Shown: positions 1-10,925, numbered from the stretch's first letter. The stretch is 64,000 nucleotides of DNA from Achatina immaculata (GCA_009760885.1 CM019714.1:4389895-4453894), one strand, 5' to 3'. Made by a program: numbers and translations. The notes: generated from the sequence alone by a model not told the origin.

Positions 1-834
1 CAAACTATCTCTTTATTTGTGGTGCCCGTCCTATGGGAATGTATCAAACTATCTTCTTTGTTTGTAGTGCCCGTCCTGTAGGAATGTATCAAACTATCTC
101 TTTGTTTGTAGTGCCCGTCCTGTGGGAATGTATCAAACTATCTCTTTGTTTGTAGTTCTCTTCCTGTAGGAATGTATCAAACTATTTATTTGTTTGTAGT
201 GCCTGTCCTGTAGGAATGTATCAAACTATCTCTTTGTTTGTAGTGCCCGTCCTGTGGGAATGTATCAAACTATCTCTTTGTACTGCCCGTCCTGTGGGAA
301 TGTATCAAACTATCTCTTTGTTTGTAGTGCCCGTCCTATGGGAATGTATCAAACTATCTCTTTGTACTGCCCGTCCTGTGGGAATGTATCAAACTATCTC
401 TTTGTTTGTAGTGCCCGTCCTATGGGAATATATCAAACTATCTCTTTGTACTGCCCGTCCTGTGGGAATGTATCAAACTATCTCTTTGTTTGTAATGCCC
501 GTCCTGTGGGAATGTAACACATTATCTCTTTGTTTGTAGTGCCCGTCCTGTGGGAATGTATCAAACTATCTCTTTGTTTGTAGTGCCCGTCCTGTGGGAA
601 TGTATCAAACTATCTCTTTGTTTGTAGTGCCCGTCCTGTAGGAATGTATCAAACTATCTCTTTGTACTGCCCGTCCTGTGGGAATGTATCAAACTATCTC
701 TTTGTTTGTAGTGCCCGTCCTGTGGGAATGTATCAAACTATCTCTTTGTTTGTAATGCCCGTCCTGTGGGAATGTAACACATTATCTCTTTGTTTGTAGT
801 GCCCGTCCTGTGGGAATGTATCAAACTATCTCTG
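1..834. repeat. 44-bp minisatellite with 84-bp higher-order unit
   Basis: About 19 tandem units built around TGTATCAAACTATCTC and GCCCGTCCTGTGGGAA. Full units are 44 bp. A shorter 40-bp form lacks part of the TTTGTTTGTAG segment, and from about 250 to 520 the two forms alternate as an 84-bp unit. Because 84 is a multiple of three, spurious open frames appear here. The array lies downstream of the last visible exon of the minus-strand EF-hand gene, so it is probably intronic. Confidence 0.95.
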
Positions 835-971
835 AGCTTATTTTCTTCTTAGGTACTTTTTTTATGTTATTACTAGTTCATATCAGCCTGTCCATCTGTC
901 TGTAACTTGAGAGTCTGTTTGTAAGCAGCAACGTTTTTAACTGTCTGTTTGTTTGTTGGCTTCCTCCCTAC

Positions 972-1140
972 CTTGCCATCTTGATCGTCTCTAGCCAGGT
1001 AGATGAGAAGGTCAGATATCTTCTCCGCGGCGATGTCCAGACCTGCCTCAGATTTTGTGGCGTCGATAATCTCCGACCGGGTGAGGTAGCCGCTGCCATC
1101 TTTGTCCAGTTTCAGGAAGGCTTTCCTCAGAACAAACTCT
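972..1140 (-). CDS. EF-hand gene, exon encoding the third EF-hand (last exon in window)
   Basis: Internal exon read from 1140 down to 972 (169 nt). It is bounded by a pyrimidine-rich acceptor ending CTCTCTTCAG and a donor AAG|GTAGGG. After one base completing the previous codon it encodes 56 residues beginning EFVLRKAFLKL. It contains a canonical EF-hand loop DKDGSGYLTRSE, with Asp1, Asp3, Ser5, Gly6, Leu8, Thr9 and Glu12. It ends in ARDDQDGK, the start of a fourth, less canonical loop (Arg at position 1) that the next exon would finish to the left of the window. The phase-1 start fits the two leftover bases of the 2965-3059 exon, making a Lys codon. Known of the family: such loops bind Ca2+ in calmodulin-like proteins. 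The exact subfamily is not recognised. Confidence 0.85.
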
Positions 1141-1164
1141 CTGAAGAGAGCGCCAGGAAGAGTG

Positions 1165-1850
1165 TTTTAATCATGATGTTCTTGCTGTGATGATGTTCTT
1201 GTGATGATGTTGGTGTTGTGATGATGTTGTTGCTGTGATGATGCTGCTGCTGTGATGATGTTGGTGTTGTGATGCTGCTGTTGTGATAGTGTTGTTGTGA
1301 TGATGTTGTGCTGTGATGATGCTGTTATGACGATGTTTGTTGTGTGATGATGCTGTTGTTGCGATGATGTTATGATGATGTTGGTGTTGTCATGATCCTG
1401 TTGTGATGATGTTGGTGTTGTGACGATGCTGTTGTTGTGATGATGCTGTTGGATGATGCTGGTGTTGTGGTGGTGTTTTTGTGATGATGCTGTTGTTGCG
1501 ATGATGGTGTTATGATGATGTTGGTGTTGTAATAATGTTAGTAGTGAGAGTGGTGGTTCTGGTGATGATGATGGTGAAAGTGGTCGTGATTGTGATGGTG
1601 ATGATGATGATACTTGTGGTGGTGGTAGTGTTGATGATGCTGTGGTGGCAACATGTGATGGTGGTGATGATGCTGTGATGGTGGTGGTGATGATGCTGTG
1701 ATGGTGGTGGTGATGATGCTGTGATGGCAACATGTGGTAGTGGTGATGATGCTGTGATGGTGGTGGTGATGATGCTGTGATGGCAATATGTGGTGGTGTT
1801 GATGATGCTGTGCAGATGGTGGTGGTGATGGCGCTGTTGTGGCAACACGT
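1165..1850. repeat. Degenerate GATGATGTTGTT array
   Basis: About 690 bp of imperfect GTGATGATG / CTGTTGTTG words, with a 40-45 bp sub-period at 1640-1830. The minus strand reads as His/Ser/Thr-rich open frames only because the period is close to 3. It lies in the intron between the EF-hand exons at 1.0 and 3.0 kb. Confidence 0.9.
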
Positions 1851-2084
1851 GGTGACTAACTAATGCCTGGACTGTAGTAACAAGAGCTGAATAAAATTTC
1901 ATGTACAAGTTATCTTCCACATCATCATACAAATCATCTTTCATGGTTATCTGCTTTATCTTAATCATCATTTTGTTGTGTATCACTCTGGCAAGCACCA
2001 CATCTTCACATTTTCCTTCACAAGTAAGGTGTTACTTTTTTTCCAAATATATTTTTTAAAATGGAGCACAATCACTAAAATCTG

Positions 2085-2560
2085 TGTTACATTACTGGGA
2101 CAAACACTTCACAAATCTGTGTCACTTTATTGGGATAAAATCTTTACAAATCTGTGCCACATTCGTGGGACAAAATCTTTAAAAAATCTGTGTCACATTA
2201 CTGGAATAAAATCTTCATAAATCTGTGTCACATTACTGAGACAAAATCTTTACAAATCTGTGTCACATTACTGGGATAAAATCTTTATAAATCTATGTCA
2301 CATTACTGGGGCAAGAGCTTTACAAATCTGTGTCACATTACTGGGACAAAATCTTTACAAATCTGTGTCACATTACTGGGATAAAATCTTTATAAATCTA
2401 TGTCACATTACTGAGACAAAATCTTTACAAATCTGTGTCACATTACTGAGACAAAATCTTTACAAATCTGTGTCACATTAGTGGGACAAAATCTTTACAA
2501 ATCTGTGTCACATTACTGGGATAAAATCTTTATAAATCTATGTCACATTACTGGGGCAAG
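2085..2560. repeat. 35-bp minisatellite
   Basis: About 13 units of 35 bp containing TCTGTGTCACATTACTGG followed by ACAAAATCTTTACAAA. Spacing was checked between the ctggg words at 2341 and 2376. Variants include ATAAA for ACAAA and GGCAAGAGC near 2310 and 2550. It is intronic to the EF-hand gene model. Confidence 0.95.
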
Positions 2561-2699
2561 AGCTTTACAAACACGTGCCACGTTTCTGGTGCAAAAGTTT
2601 TTTTTTGTTTAAGATTAGTGCCACATTACAATGAACAGCAATCATAAATCTGTGTCACTTTACGGACAAAACAACCAGAAATATGTATGATCTGAACAA

Positions 2700-2950
2700 G
2701 ACAAACAGCAGCAAAACACGACAAAACAGCAAAGCACTACAAACAACAAAAAACATGACACACAGCAGCAAAACACGACACACAGCAGCAAAACACGACA
2801 AACAGCAGCAAAGCATGACAAACAGCAGCAAAACATGACAAACAGCAGCAAAACACGACAAACAGTAGCAAAATATGACAAACAGCAGCAAAACACTACA
2901 AACAATAAAACACGACAAACAACCAGAAAACACGACAAACAACCAGAAAA
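2700..2950. repeat. 20-bp minisatellite
   Basis: About 12 units of AAAACACGACAAACAGCAGC with single-base variants, ending 15 bp before the splice donor of the exon at 2965-3059. Cys-rich minus-strand frames here are periodicity artefacts. Confidence 0.93.
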
Positions 2951-2964
2951 AGTTATGAACTCAC

Positions 2965-3059
2965 TTAATGGTCAGACGTGGCAGATTGTTGAGGGTCGCT
3001 GTAAACTCCTCTCTGGTCACCCTCTGGTTGCGGTCTCTGTCCAAGTGGCCGAAGATAAA
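2965..3059 (-). CDS. EF-hand gene, exon encoding the second EF-hand
   Basis: A 95-nt internal exon read from 3059 to 2965. The acceptor is AACATCTTCTCCACAG and the donor is ATTAA|GTGAGT, close to consensus. It starts in phase 0 with FIFGHLDRDRNQRVTREEF and has an EF-hand loop DRDRNQRVTREE: Asp1, Asp3, Asn5, Gln in place of Gly6, Val8, Thr9, Glu12. It ends LPRLTI plus two bases. Joining the preceding exon end GSQEEAK to FIFGHL gives 36 residues from loop start to loop start, the usual spacing of a paired EF-hand lobe, which supports direct splicing across the roughly 13-kb intron. The loop should bind Ca2+, although Gln at position 6 may weaken it. Confidence 0.85.
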
Positions 3060-3280
3060 CTGTGGAGAAGATGTTGTAAACTTTAAACTCTCAGTCAAGT
3101 GACCAAAAATAAACTATGGAAAAGATTATTTTGTAAATTAAAATTCTGCTTAAAAAACGAAACTCTCTGACAGGTGACCATTATACGAACATACCTCGCT
3201 TTACAGCGCTTCGGTGTATGGCGTTTCGCACATATTTCACATTTGTTATTATCAGATTATTCACGTTTATAACCGCCAGA

Positions 3281-3556
3281 ATGTGCCCCTTCTTCCAACA
3301 GTTTAAGGGGGGGGGGGTAACATAACTTCCTGAAAATATGTGCCCCTTGTTCCAACAATTGTGGGGGGGGGGGGGGGTAACAGCTTCCTGAAAATATGTG
3401 CCCTTTGTTCCAACAATTTTGGGGGGTAACATAACTTCCTGAAAATATGTGCCCCTTGTTCCAACAATTGTGGGGGGGGGGGGGTAACAGCTTCCTGAAA
3501 ATATGTGCCCTTTGTTCCAACAATTTTGGGGGGTAACATAACTTCCTGAAAATCGA
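3281..3556. repeat. G-run minisatellite, about 55-bp unit
   Basis: Five units, each with ATGTGCCCCTTGTTCCAACA, a guanine run of 6-14 bases, then GTAACA and CTTCCTGAAAAT. The G-run length differs in every unit. A shorter copy is at 5475-5598. The long G tracts could form quadruplex structures and are prone to sequencing error. Confidence 0.9.
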
Positions 3557-3875
3557 TCGCCGCCATTTTGCTTACCGCATTCGTCAGCGCTGTCTCCGCG
3601 TTACATTCTGATAATTCTGGCAATATTTTGTCAAACATTTTCTCTGTGCTTCTACTGAAACTTGATACACACACAACGGTCGTTAACTGTGGAAGTGCAA
3701 AGAACCTTTGGACCGTATGAAGTAGTTTTTTTATTTTTATAATACATTACTTTCGCGTAAGACACATGAGCACTTAAGAAAACAGCTGATAAACACATAA
3801 ATGTCTTTGAATGTAAATGCTACAGAAGAGTTCTTCAAATATTATGGATACAAAAAAGAACAAATATACCCATAC
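3557..3875. other. Low-copy duplicated segment, unclassified
   Basis: This segment reappears at about 5590-5910 with a few percent divergence. Shared landmarks are CGCCGCCATTTTGCTTA, TTCGTCAGCGCTGTCTCC and CAGCTGA(G/T)AAACACATAAATG. The minus strand has a short frame (STEKMFDKILPELSE) conserved in both copies, but no domain is recognised. It may be the edge of an interspersed repeat. The stretch 3060-3280 just before it is unremarkable. Confidence 0.5.
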
Positions 3876-4215
3876 TACAAGAACTTAATATTGAAGAAGG
3901 CTGGCTAGTAAAGAGGATTAAACAGAGAAAACTTAAATATTTTGGACACATTAAACGTCATGATAATCCAGAGAAGACAGTCTTGGACGGGTACATAATG
4001 GGAAAAAGAAAGAGAGGAAGACCAAGCGAAGATGGCTGCAAGACATCGTTGATGATCTGCACATGGAAGTACCTGCAGCAGGGCATCTTGCTCACAACCG
4101 AGAGGCCTGCAGTCTGTTAGGGAGGCAAAGTTCCACAAGGGACATGCAAATGACTGACTGATTGACTGACTGATTGACTGACTGACTGATTGACTGACTG
4201 ATTGACTGACTGACT
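3876..4215 (+). pseudogene. LINE ORF2 C-terminal remnant (family A), with (TGAC)n tail
   Basis: The plus-strand frame reads GWLVKRIKQRKLKYFGHIKR then GKRKRGRPS, after which a frameshift leads to LQDIVDDLHMEVPAAGHLAH and REACSLLGRQS. This is the conserved basic tail that follows the reverse transcriptase in RTE-like non-LTR retrotransposons, where 'RRLKYFGHxxR' and 'GKRxRGRP' are typical. It ends in tandem GACTGACT/GATTGACT at 4152-4215, the probable 3' tail. The catalytic RT is absent, so this is a dead 5'-truncated copy. Related copies lie at 6003-6300 and 8074-8369. Confidence 0.75.
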
Positions 4216-4624
4216 GACTACTTTCGCTAAGACCTGGCATATCGTGTACTTAACAGACTGCAGTGGAAACATGGTTTTTATGCTTATGTACAGTGGGTGG
4301 CCGGTAAACATGGGATGTTGCTCCCTTTATCGTTATATTTTTGCTTTATTGTTGTATTTGCTGTATTGCTATTTTCACTTTATTGCTATATTTGATTCAC
4401 TGCTATATTGGCTTTATTGCTATATTGGCTTCATTGCTAATTTCTCTTTATTGCTAAATTTGATTCACTGCTGTGTTCGCTTTACTGCTATATTCGCGTT
4501 ATTGCTAATTTCATGTTATTGCTATGTTCACTTTATTGCTATATTTAATTAACTGCTATATTCGCTTTATTACTCTGATTTGTCTTTATATTTGCCTTAT
4601 TGCTATATTTGATTTGCTGCTATG
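4216..4624. repeat. Conserved 110-bp leader plus TTTATTGCTATATT array
   Basis: First comes a non-repetitive leader (GCATATCGTGTACTTAACAG through GTAAACATGGGATGTTGCTC), then about 290 bp of imperfect TTTATTGCTATATTNGCTT units. The same leader-plus-array arrangement is found at 6300-6985 and 8370-9055. Hydrophobic open frames in the array are artefacts of the T-rich repeat. Confidence 0.8.
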
Positions 4625-5476
4625 TTAGCTTCACTTAACCGAGCATCAGGGATGCCAACTCCGAAGAGCTCATTCGTCGGCCCCAAACATGTGACAAAGA
4701 TCGGATTCTGGAATGTGAGAACGATGGCAGCACCAACAAAAACTACCCAGGTCATCAAAGAAATGGAGAGATACCATCTAGACATACTTGGCATCAGCGA
4801 AATGCGATGGCCAGAAGCAGGTAAAAGATCGCGGAAAACGGTAAGTTAATTATACATTCAGGCAGAAATGACAATAAATTCCGAGACGGAGTGGGCATTA
4901 TTATGTCAAATGTAGCTGCAAAGAGCCTTGTAGAATGGGAACCAGTGAACAGTCGTATAATAAGAGCACGATACAACCTACGACACGGAAGAATGACAAT
5001 AATACAGTGTTATGCACCCACGAATGATGCAGATGATGATGTGAAAGACGACTTCTATCACCAACTACAACAAATCATCAACAAAGTCCCTAAACACGAC
5101 ATCCTAATTGCTATGGGGGACTTCAATGCTAAGGTAGGGAAGGATAATACCGACGTTGAAAAAGTGATGGGGAAAGAAGGAATTGACATGGTTAATCAGA
5201 ATGGAGAAAGATTAATTGAAATATGTCTAACAGAGGGCATGGTCATTGGAGGCACAATATTCCCACACAAAGAGATACATAAAACAACGTGGATATCTCC
5301 AGATGATAGAACTAGAAACCAGATAGACCATTTTTGTATTAGAAAGCAATACAGAACATCTCTCATGGATGTAAGGGCTTATAGGGGTGCAGATGTCAAC
5401 AGTGATCACAACCTGTGCATAGGGAAAATAAAACTAAAATTGAAAAGTCAACACAAGAAATCAGTACACAGAAAAT
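4625..5476 (+). mobile_element. RTE-type LINE fragment: endonuclease domain (family B)
   Basis: 5' part of a non-LTR retrotransposon ORF2 with an AP-type endonuclease. Motifs in order are GFWNVRTM, LGISEMRW (catalytic Glu), CYAPTND, MGDFNAKVG (Asp/Asn), IGGTIFPH, RNQIDHF and GADVNSDHNL (SDH). A frameshift between about 4840 and 4890 splits it. The element is cut off after KIKLKLKS at about 5476, where it runs directly into the G-run repeat, so the reverse transcriptase is missing. It interrupts the TTTATTGC array near GCTATGTTAG, which is continuous in the related copy at 6910. The nucleotide start (CCGAGCATCAGGGATGCC) recurs at 37850 inside the twin-primed insertion. Proteins of this kind are often annotated as craniofacial development protein 2-like. 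Confidence 0.88.
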
Positions 5477-5598
5477 ATGTGCCCCTTCTTCCAACAGTTT
5501 TAGGGAGGGGGGGGGTAACATAACTTCCTGAAAATATGTGCCCCTTCTTCCAACAGGTTTAGGGAGGGGGGGGGGGTAACATAACTTCCTGAAAATCG
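5475..5598. repeat. G-run minisatellite, second block
   Basis: Two units of the same ATGTGCCCCTTCTTCCAACA / poly-G / GTAACATAACTTCCTGAAAAT repeat seen at 3281-3556, followed by the same flanking sequence (GCCGCCATTTTGCTTA). The 3.3-4.6 kb and 5.5-6.9 kb segments are therefore old duplicates, separated by the LINE endonuclease fragment. Confidence 0.9.
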
Positions 5599-5920
5599 AC
5601 CGCCGCCATTTTGCTTATCGCATTCGTCAGCGCTGTCTCCGCGTTACATTCTGATAATTCTGGCAGTATTTTATCAAACATTTTCTCTGTACTTCTACTG
5701 AAACTTGATACACGCACAATGGCCGTTAAGTGTGGAAGTGCAAAGAACCTTTGAACCGTTAAGCAATGAAGTAGTTTTGATTTTTGTAATACATTACTTT
5801 CGCGTAAGACACATGGATACTTAACAAAACAGCTGAGAAACACATAAATGCCTTTTAATGTAAATGCTACAGAAGAGTTCTTCAAATATCGTGGATACAA
5901 AAAAGAACAAATATATCCGT

Positions 5921-5993
5921 GCTTATCTTATATCTTATATCCTTCCCGTGCCGTTAAACGTCACATAGGGCTCACAAAGTAGTTCGCCAATTG
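5921..5993 (-). mobile_element. Minimal 3'-end insertion of a family-B LINE, with TSD
   Basis: A 73-bp insertion: (ATATAAG)-type tail (plus strand GCTTATCTTATATCTTATAT) then CCTTCCCGTGCCGTTAAACG and CACATAGGGCTCACAAAGTA. It matches the 3' terminus of the LINEs at 21535 and 37028. It is flanked by a 7-bp direct repeat TATCCGT at 5914-5920 and 5994-6000. The homologous site at about 3870 has uninterrupted sequence. The duplicate copy lies at about 7992-8064. Confidence 0.85.
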
Positions 5994-6002
5994 TATCCGT
6001 AC

Positions 6003-6300
6003 TACAAGAGCTTAATATTGAAGAAGGTTGGCTAGTAAAGAGGATTAAACAGAGAAAACATAAATATTTTGGACACATTAAACGTCATGATAATCTAGAT
6101 AAGACCATCTTGGAAGGGTACATAATGGGAAAAAGAAAGAGAGGAAGACCAAGGTGAAGATGGCTGTAAGACATCGTTGATGATCTGCATATGGATGAAT
6201 CAGTAGCAACCCATCTTGCACAACCGAGAGGCCTACAGGAAAGCTGTTAGGGAGGCAAAGTTCTGCAAGGGAGATGCACATGACTGACTGACTACTTTAG
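6003..6300 (+). pseudogene. LINE ORF2 C-terminal remnant (family A), copy 2
   Basis: Homologous to 3876-4215. The plus strand carries EEGWLVKRIKQRKHKYFGHI, KRHDNL and GKRKRGRP, followed by a stop (AGGTGAAGATGG) and out-of-frame remains of the QDIVDDLHM tail. It ends at TGACTGACTGACT near 6290, a much shorter tail than the copy at 4.15 kb. Confidence 0.72.
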
Positions 6301-6399
6301 CTAAGACCTGGCATATCGTGTACTTAACAGACTGCAGTGGAAACATGGTTTTTATGCTTATGTACAGCGGGTGGCCGGTAAACATGGGATGTTGCTCGC

Positions 6400-6985
6400 T
6401 TTATCGTTATATTTTTGCTTTATTGTTGTATTTGCTGTATTGCTATTTTCGCTTTATTGCTATATTTGCTTCACTGATACACTGGCTTATTATTATTTCG
6501 GCTTTATTGCTAATTTCGCTTTATTGCTATATTTGCTTCACTGATACACTGGCTTATTATTATTTCGGCTTTATTGCTATATTTGCTTCACTGATACACT
6601 GGCTTATTATTGTTTCGGCTTTATTGCTAATTTCGCTTTATTGCTATATTTGCTTCACTGATACACTGGCTTATTATTGTTTCGGCTTTATTGCTATATT
6701 TGATTCACTGATACACTGGCTTATTATTATTTCGGCTTTATTGCTAATTTCGCTTTATTGCTATATTTGATTCACGGCCGTGTTCGCTTTATTGCTATAT
6801 TCATTTTATTGCTGTATTCGCTTTATTGCTAACTTCGCTTTATCGCTATATTTAATTCACTGCTATATTCGCTTTATTACTCTGATTTATCGCTATATTT
6901 GATTTGTTGCTATGTTAGATTCACTGTTATATGTGCTTCATTGCTATTTTGCTTTATTGCTATATTTGCTTTATTACTGGAGTTG
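6400..6985. repeat. TTTATTGCTATATT array with 57-bp higher-order unit
   Basis: Imperfect TTTATTGCTATATTNGCTT units. From about 6465 to 6775 a longer unit with CTTCACTGATACACTGGC and TTATTATTATTTCGGC alternates. The duplicate array is at 8470-9055 with a 1-bp deletion. Confidence 0.9.
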
Positions 6986-7335
6986 GAACCGAACCCGCAC
7001 CATCTCCGAGTTAGCCTGTAGTTGTGGGCGATATTTTCAAAAACTAATCGTCTGTCGCTTGTAGCAGTTGAATAAAAATAAATCGAATAAGAACTGTTTT
7101 TTTGCCCACAGGAGGAAAGTGAATGAAGTTTATCTGGGAACTCCAGAAGGTGATACAGCGGGAAAAAAGTGATACTAAAGGAAGCGAGAGTCATGGTTTG
7201 GGGCATCTCGACTTGTTCATGGCAGGACTGGCTGGGGAATCTTTGTTGGTGTCTTAAGCTCCATTGCGAGTACAGAGGACTCAAGATGATGGTGAAAATA
7301 TAATGTGTGGAAGAATGTGTGGCAGATAGTGTGAG
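6986..7335 (+). other. Single-copy-like segment with possible 3' splice site
   Basis: 350 bp without tandem repeats, copied at 9056-9400. It contains a good acceptor-like sequence TTTTTTTGCCCACAG at 7096-7110, followed by a short frame RKVNEVYLGTPEGDTAGKK and a stop. The frame is too short and unrecognised to call an exon. The 210 bp at 7666-7876, which end the duplication unit, show nothing recognisable. Confidence 0.3.
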
Positions 7336-7665
7336 ATTGTGTGATAGATAAGACATTGTGTGATAGATATTGTGAGATTGTGTGATAGATATTATGAGAT
7401 TGTGTGACAGATATGAGATTGTGTGATAGATAAGACATTGTGTGATAGATATGAGATGTGTGATAGATAAGACATTGTGTGATAGATATTGTGAGATTGT
7501 GTTATATATATGAGATTGTGTGATAGATATGAGATTGTGTGATAGATATGAGATTGTGTGATAGATATGAGATTGTGTGATAGATATGAGATTGTGTGAT
7601 AGATATGAGATTGTGTGATAGATATGAGATTGTGTGATAGATATGAGATTGTGTGATGCAGACTG
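7336..7665. repeat. 19-bp minisatellite ATTGTGTGATAGATATGAG
   Basis: About 17 units of ATTGTGTGATAGATATGAG, with variants AGATATTGTGAG and AGATAAGACATTG. The duplicate array at 9405-9727 has a different arrangement of variants, so the arrays changed after the 2.07-kb duplication. Confidence 0.95.
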
Positions 7666-7876
7666 GAACGTGTAAACGTTTCGTCTCAGAAATATTTCAC
7701 CCAGATATTGAGAAGGTTAAACTGACCTAGAGACCATGTCTGCCAATCTTCTGCCAGCAACATCTCAGATCTAGCACTTGCCAGGGGCGGTTCTGATGAA
7801 AACTCGACCAGTCGCTCTCTTAAGAAACTGTTCACTCACAAGTTTGTTAAGTGTGAGCTGATCCGATCTCCGCCCC

Positions 7877-9946
7877 AAGACACATGGATACTTAACAAAA
7901 CAGCTGAGAAACACATAAATGCCTTTTAATGTAAATGCTACAGAAGAGTTCTTCAAATATCGTGGATACAAAAAAGAACAAATATATCCGTGCTTATCTT
8001 ATATCTTATATCCTTCCCGTGCCGTTAAACGTCACATAGGGCTCACAAAGTAGTTCGCCAATTGTATCCGTACTACAAGAGCTTAATATTGAAGAAGGTT
8101 GGCTAGTAAAGAGGATTAAACAGAGAAAACATAAATATTTGGACACATTAAACGTCATGATAATCTAGATAAGACCATCTTGGAAGGGTACATAATGGGA
8201 AAAAGAAAGAGAGGAAGACCAAGGTGAAGATGGCTGTAAGACATCGTTGATGATCTGCATATGGATGAATCAGTAGCAACCCATCTTGCACAACCGAGAG
8301 GCCTACAGGAAAGCTGTTAGGGAGGCAAAGTTCTGCAAGGGAGATGCACATGACTGACTGACTACTTTAGCTAAGACCTGGCATATCGTGTACTTAACAG
8401 ACTGCAGTGGAAACATGGTTTTTATGCTTATGTACAGCGGGTGGCCGGTAAACATGGGATGTTGCTCGCTTTATCGTTATATTTTTGCTTTATTGTTGTA
8501 TTTGCTGTATTGCTATTTTCGCTTTATTGCTATATTTGCTTCACTGATACACTGGCTTATTATTATTTCGGCTTTATTGCTAATTTCGCTTTATTGCTAT
8601 ATTGCTTCACTGATACACTGGCTTATTATTATTTCGGCTTTATTGCTATATTTGCTTCACTGATACACTGGCTTATTATTGTTTCGGCTTTATTGCTAAT
8701 TTCGCTTTATTGCTATATTTGCTTCACTGATACACTGGCTTATTATTGTTTCGGCTTTATTGCTATATTTGATTCACTGATACACTGGCTTATTATTATT
8801 TCGGCTTTATTGCTAATTTCGCTTTATTGCTATATTTGATTCACGGCCGTGTTCGCTTTATTGCTATATTCATTTTATTGCTGTATTCGCTTTATTGCTA
8901 ACTTCGCTTTATCGCTATATTTAATTCACTGCTATATTCGCTTTATTACTCTGATTTATCGCTATATTTGATTTGTTGCTATGTTAGATTCACTGTTATA
9001 TGTGCTTCATTGCTATTTTGCTTTATTGCTATATTTGCTTTATTACTGGAGTTGGAACCGAACCCGCACCATCTCCGAGTTAGCCTGTAGTTGTGGGCGA
9101 TATTTTCAAAAACTAATCGTCTGTCGCTTGTAGCAGTTGAATAAAAATAAATCGAATAAGAACTGTTTTTTTGCCCACAGGAGGAAAGTGAATGAAGTTT
9201 ATCTGGGAACTCCAGAAGGTGATACAGCGGGAAAAAAGTGATACTAAAGGAAGCGAGAGTCATGGTTTGGGGCATCTCGACTTGTTCATGGCAGGACTGG
9301 CTGGGGAATCTTTGTTGGTGTCTTAAGCTCCATTGCGAGTACAGAGGACTCAAGATGATGGTGAAAATATAATGTGTGGAAGAATGTGTGGCAGATAGTG
9401 TGAGATTGTGTGATAGATATTGTGAGATTGTGTGATAGATATTGTGAGATTGTGTGATAGATAAGACATTGTGTGATAGATATGAGATTGTGTGATAGAT
9501 AAGACATTGTGTGATAGATATGAGATTGTGTGATAGATAAGACATTGTGTGATAGATATTGTGAGATTGTGTGATAGATATGAGATTGTGTGATAGATAT
9601 GAGATTGTGTTATAGATATGAGATTGTGTGATAGATATGAGATTGTGTGATAGATATGAGATTGTGTGATAGATATGAGATTGTGTGATAGATATGAGAT
9701 TGTGTGATAGATATGAGATTGTGTGATGAAGACTGGGACGTGTAAACGTTTCGTGTCAGAAAAATGTCACCCAGATATTAAGAAGATTAAACTGACCTAG
9801 AGACCATGTCTGCCAATCTTCTGCCAGCAACATCTCAGATCTAGCACTTGCCAGGGGCGGTTCTGATGAAAACTCGACCAGTCGCTCTCTTAAGAAACTG
9901 TTCACTCACAAGTTTGTTAAGTGTGAGCTGATCCGATCTCCGCCCC
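7877..9946. repeat. 2.07-kb tandem duplication, unit 2
   Basis: Second copy of 5806-7876, in direct orientation with no spacer. The junction is CGCCCC|AAGACACATGG. It contains a LINE 3'-tail insertion (about 7992-8064), a LINE C-terminal remnant (8074-8369), a TTTATTGC array (8470-9055), the unique segment (9056-9400) and the 19-bp array (9405-9727). Confidence 0.93.
8074..8369 (+). pseudogene. LINE ORF2 C-terminal remnant (family A), copy 3
   Basis: Near-identical duplicate of 6003-6300. One T is missing in KYLDTL versus KYFGHI (TATTTGGAC instead of TATTTTGGAC), which shifts the frame. It was duplicated with the 2.07-kb unit rather than inserted independently. Confidence 0.72.
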
Positions 9947-10193
9947 TGCTTCTCTGTGTGTACCCGTTAAGTCAGCGCGTGCGTGTAGCAGACCTGGACG
10001 TGAGAATGCCTCTTGCTCGCCCCCTCAGCGCCCGTAGCTGGCTCTGATTATTATATGTGTTACTATAAATATAACAAGCGTGGGTGGTGGACGCGAGTGA
10101 GGGGTACCACATGAATGTTGGCGTGCTAAGGGTAAGGTGAGGTTCGCCGTTTGCACGCTATTAAGACATATTGGAGAGATGAAGTTGGGGATG
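9947..10193. other. Unique spacer
   Basis: About 250 bp between the 2.07-kb duplication and the 62-bp array. No convincing frame, splice exon or repeat. It starts TGCTTCTCTGTGTGTACC and includes GGTGGTGGACGCGAGTGAGG. Confidence 0.5.
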
Positions 10194-10925
10194 AAAGATA
10201 TACACACATTATCAGCTGGGGCAAAACACACCGTTACACGCATACATACACGTACAAAGATATACACACATTATCAGCTGGGGCAAAACACACCGTTACA
10301 CGCATACATACACGTACAAAGATATACACACATTATCAGCTGGGGCAAAACACACCGTTACACGCATACATACAAAGATATACACACATTATCAGCTGGG
10401 GCAAAACACACCGTTACACGCATACATACAAAGATATACACACATTATCAGCTGGGGCAAAACACACCGTTACACGCATACATACACGTACAAAGATATA
10501 CACACATTATCAGCTGGGGCAAAACACCGTTACACGCATACATACACGTACACAGATATACACATTATCAGCTGGGGCAAAACACACCGTTACACGCATA
10601 CATACAAAGATATACACACATTATCAGCTGGGGCAAAACACACCGTTACACGCATACATACACGTACAAAGATACACACATTATCAGCTGGGGCAAAACA
10701 CACCGTTACACGCATACATACACGTACAAAGATATACACACATTATCAGCTGGGGCAAAACACACCGTTACACGCATACATACACGTACAAAGATATACA
10801 CACATTATCAGCTGGGGCAAAACACACCGTTACACGCATACATACACGTACAAAGATATACACACATTATCAGCTGGGGCAAAACACACCGTTACACGCA
10901 TACATACAAAGATATACACACATAC
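10194..10925. repeat. 62-bp minisatellite (TTATCAGCTGGGGCAAAACA)
   Basis: About 12 units of 62 bp: GATATACACACATTATCAGC, TGGGGCAAAACACACCGTTA, CACGCATACATACACGTACA, AA. A 54-bp form lacks CACGTACA. A further block lies at 11580-11945. Long plus-strand open frames across the array are periodicity artefacts. Confidence 0.96.

Larger units (their letters stand above)
5806..7876. repeat. 2.07-kb tandem duplication, unit 1
   Basis: Nearly identical to 7877-9946. It begins at AAGACACATGGATACTTAAC and ends at GATCTCCGCCCC. It contains a LINE tail insertion, a LINE C-terminal remnant, a TTTATTGC array, a unique 350-bp segment, a 19-bp array and about 210 bp of unique sequence. The units differ by scattered substitutions and small indels, including a 1-bp indel near 6070, and by copy number in the 19-bp array. 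Confidence 0.93.
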
